A stretch of DNA of 5,869 nucleotides from Microbacteriaceae bacterium UBA6152 (GTDB lineage Bacteria > Actinomycetota > Actinomycetes > Actinomycetales > Microbacteriaceae), in the NCBI GenBank assembly GCA_002423075.1, contig DIUS01000002.1, positions 8,353 to 14,221 of the forward strand. Direction: 5' to 3'. The notes beneath the pieces were generated by a model that saw only the letters and a list, made by a program, of their open reading frames with translations, ran no database searches and had not been told where the DNA came from. Shown here piece by piece: positions 5,508 through 5,869 of the stretch (position 1 is its first letter; every line of letters starts with the position of its first letter). The position numbers were made by a program, and so were the translations under genes.

Positions 5508-5512
5508 CTCCT
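5508..5512 (-). promoter_or_regulatory. Ribosome binding site of glpK
   Basis: On the - strand AGGAG lies 6 bases before the GTG at 5501. It settles the start among in-frame alternatives, including an ATG at 5570 that would give 23 extra unconserved residues. Confidence 0.85.
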
Positions 5513-5574
5513 CTTCACGTGGCGGACGCGCTGTCGACGCTACGCATTCTGCGCGCCTCGCGCATCTCACACCA

Positions 5575-5595
5575 TTCCCAGCAAACGTTCGGGAA
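5575..5595. promoter_or_regulatory. Inverted repeat in the glpK/riboswitch divergent region
   Basis: TTCCC (5575-5579) and GGGAA (5591-5595) are inverted around 11 bases that contain AACGTT (5584-5589), although the two symmetries do not share a centre. The site lies 74-94 bases upstream of the glpK start. It could be an operator for glycerol or carbon-source control. No specific regulator can be named, and half-sites this short are weak evidence. Confidence 0.25.
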
Positions 5596-5619
5596 TACTC
5601 CAGAGGCCAGCCTGTTGAC

Positions 5620-5625
5620 TACTCT
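5620..5625 (+). promoter_or_regulatory. Candidate -10 box for the riboswitch transcript
   Basis: TACTCT fits the loose actinobacterial TAnnnT pattern and would place transcription start near 5632, just ahead of the first riboswitch stem. No good -35 lies at the proper distance. A TTGACT at 5615-5620 overlaps it and would put its own -10 inside the aptamer. Confidence 0.3.
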
Positions 5626-5635
5626 GACAGCAGTA

Positions 5636-5764
5636 CGTGCTCCGGGGTCGGTGAAAGTCCGAGCCGGCGGTGAGAGTCCGCGACCCGAGGTCGACGCAAG
5701 TCGGCAGCGGTGGAACCGGTGGAATTCCGGTACCGACGGTGAGAGTCCGGATGGGAGGAGCGCG
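5636..5764 (+). promoter_or_regulatory. FMN riboswitch (RFN element)
   Basis: The sequence follows the RFN consensus closely, with two GGTGAGAGTCC-type blocks. The closing stem P1 is CGTGCTC (5636-5642) with GAGCGCG (5758-5764, one wobble pair). Next come the TCGG/CCGA stem around TGAAAGT (5648-5662) and GCGG/CCGC around TGAGAGT (5667-5681). A variable arm CGAC-GCAA-GTCG (5692-5703) is capped by a GNRA tetraloop. ACCGG-TGGAATT-CCGGT spans 5715-5731, followed by CCGACGGTGAGAGTCCGGATGGGAGG in the family pattern through 5758. FMN binding to this RNA normally turns off riboflavin synthesis or uptake genes downstream. Confidence 0.95.
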
Positions 5765-5829
5765 CTGGCGGTAGCCTGCCGCGAGCGTAGCGACCCCGGA
5801 AGCGTCCCCGCATCGATTGAGGACTCCGG
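5763..5829 (+). promoter_or_regulatory. Putative riboswitch expression platform hiding the ribosome binding site
   Basis: Two hairpins can be drawn. The first, 5763-5787, has a 4-bp stem, a G-G mismatch, another 4-bp stem (GCGG/CCGC) and a 7-base loop, and it shares two bases with the 3' strand of aptamer stem P1. In the second, CCGGA (5796-5800) pairs with TCCGG (5825-5829) and GTCC (5804-5807) with GGAC (5821-5824). The ribosome binding site GAGGA (5819-5823) is therefore partly buried just before the ATG. No T-run is present. This suggests control at translation initiation; the pairing was drawn by hand. Confidence 0.5.
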
Positions 5830-5869
5830 ATGACCAACGACAGCGCCCCGCACGGCACCAGCCGTGCCG
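5830..5869 (+). CDS. Start of an FMN-riboswitch-controlled gene (3' part outside window)
   Basis: ATG at 5830 has GAGGA six bases upstream and opens a frame reading MTNDSAPHGTSRA to the window edge. Only 13 codons are visible, too few for homology. Because an FMN riboswitch precedes it, it is expected to be a riboflavin synthesis gene (ribD is a common first gene) or a riboflavin transporter. That expectation comes only from the riboswitch class. Transcription diverges from glpK. Confidence 0.7.
   Translation, partial: MTNDSAPHGTSRA

Noticed and set aside
5615..5643. TTGACT as the -35 box of the riboswitch promoter
   Set aside because: Proper spacing would place the -10 at about 5638-5643, inside aptamer stem P1, and the bases there do not resemble a -10 box.

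Overview
The window comes from a high-GC Gram-positive bacterium, most likely an actinobacterium of the Microbacteriaceae type. This is inferred from the strong G/C third-position bias, GTG starts, gene overlaps of a few bases, protein sequences that read as actinobacterial, and a solitary AbiEi-type winged-helix plus DUF559 protein of a kind common in that group. No taxonomic search was possible.

Layout, left to right. The 3' part of an exodeoxyribonuclease III gene (xth, 1-588) runs on the + strand. It is followed by a perfect 10-bp stem-loop and a second nested stem-loop (599-666), then trpS for tryptophanyl-tRNA synthetase (685-1689). trpS overlaps by one base a RimJ/RimL-like GNAT acetyltransferase gene (1689-2255). 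Directly after the GNAT stop lies an 18-bp perfect palindrome and the remains of a HAD-family hydrolase gene (about 2266-2739). That remnant has lost its N-terminal nucleophile region, an internal block, and one acidic residue of motif IV.

The centre (about 2783-3920) is the most unusual part. A 300-residue AbiEi-like winged-helix/DUF559 nuclease-like protein is encoded on the - strand (2850-3752). On each side of it sits a 75-bp module whose ends are inverted copies of a 12-13-bp word (TTCGCAACTCAGG type). The two modules have the same length and matching ends but different interiors, and each folds as an imperfect hairpin. The outermost words form a perfect 13-bp inverted repeat around the gene. 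The gene's stop codon lies inside one module. The whole arrangement looks like a compact mobile or homing-type unit built around a nuclease gene, which is a hypothesis rather than a demonstrated system.

The right part holds glpK, glycerol kinase, on the - strand (3987-5501). Just beyond its stop is a G-rich tandem repeat with G-quadruplex potential. A divergent intergenic region (5502-5829) separates glpK from a + strand gene that begins at 5830 and leaves the window. That gene is preceded by a clear FMN riboswitch (about 5636-5764) and a putative hairpin over its ribosome binding site, so it is expected to be a riboflavin synthesis or transport gene.

The housekeeping genes (xth, trpS, glpK, the riboflavin-type gene) do not form one pathway. 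Only trpS and the GNAT gene look translationally linked. The HAD decay and the repeat-bounded nuclease gene mark the 2250-3920 stretch as the unstable, accessory part of the window.
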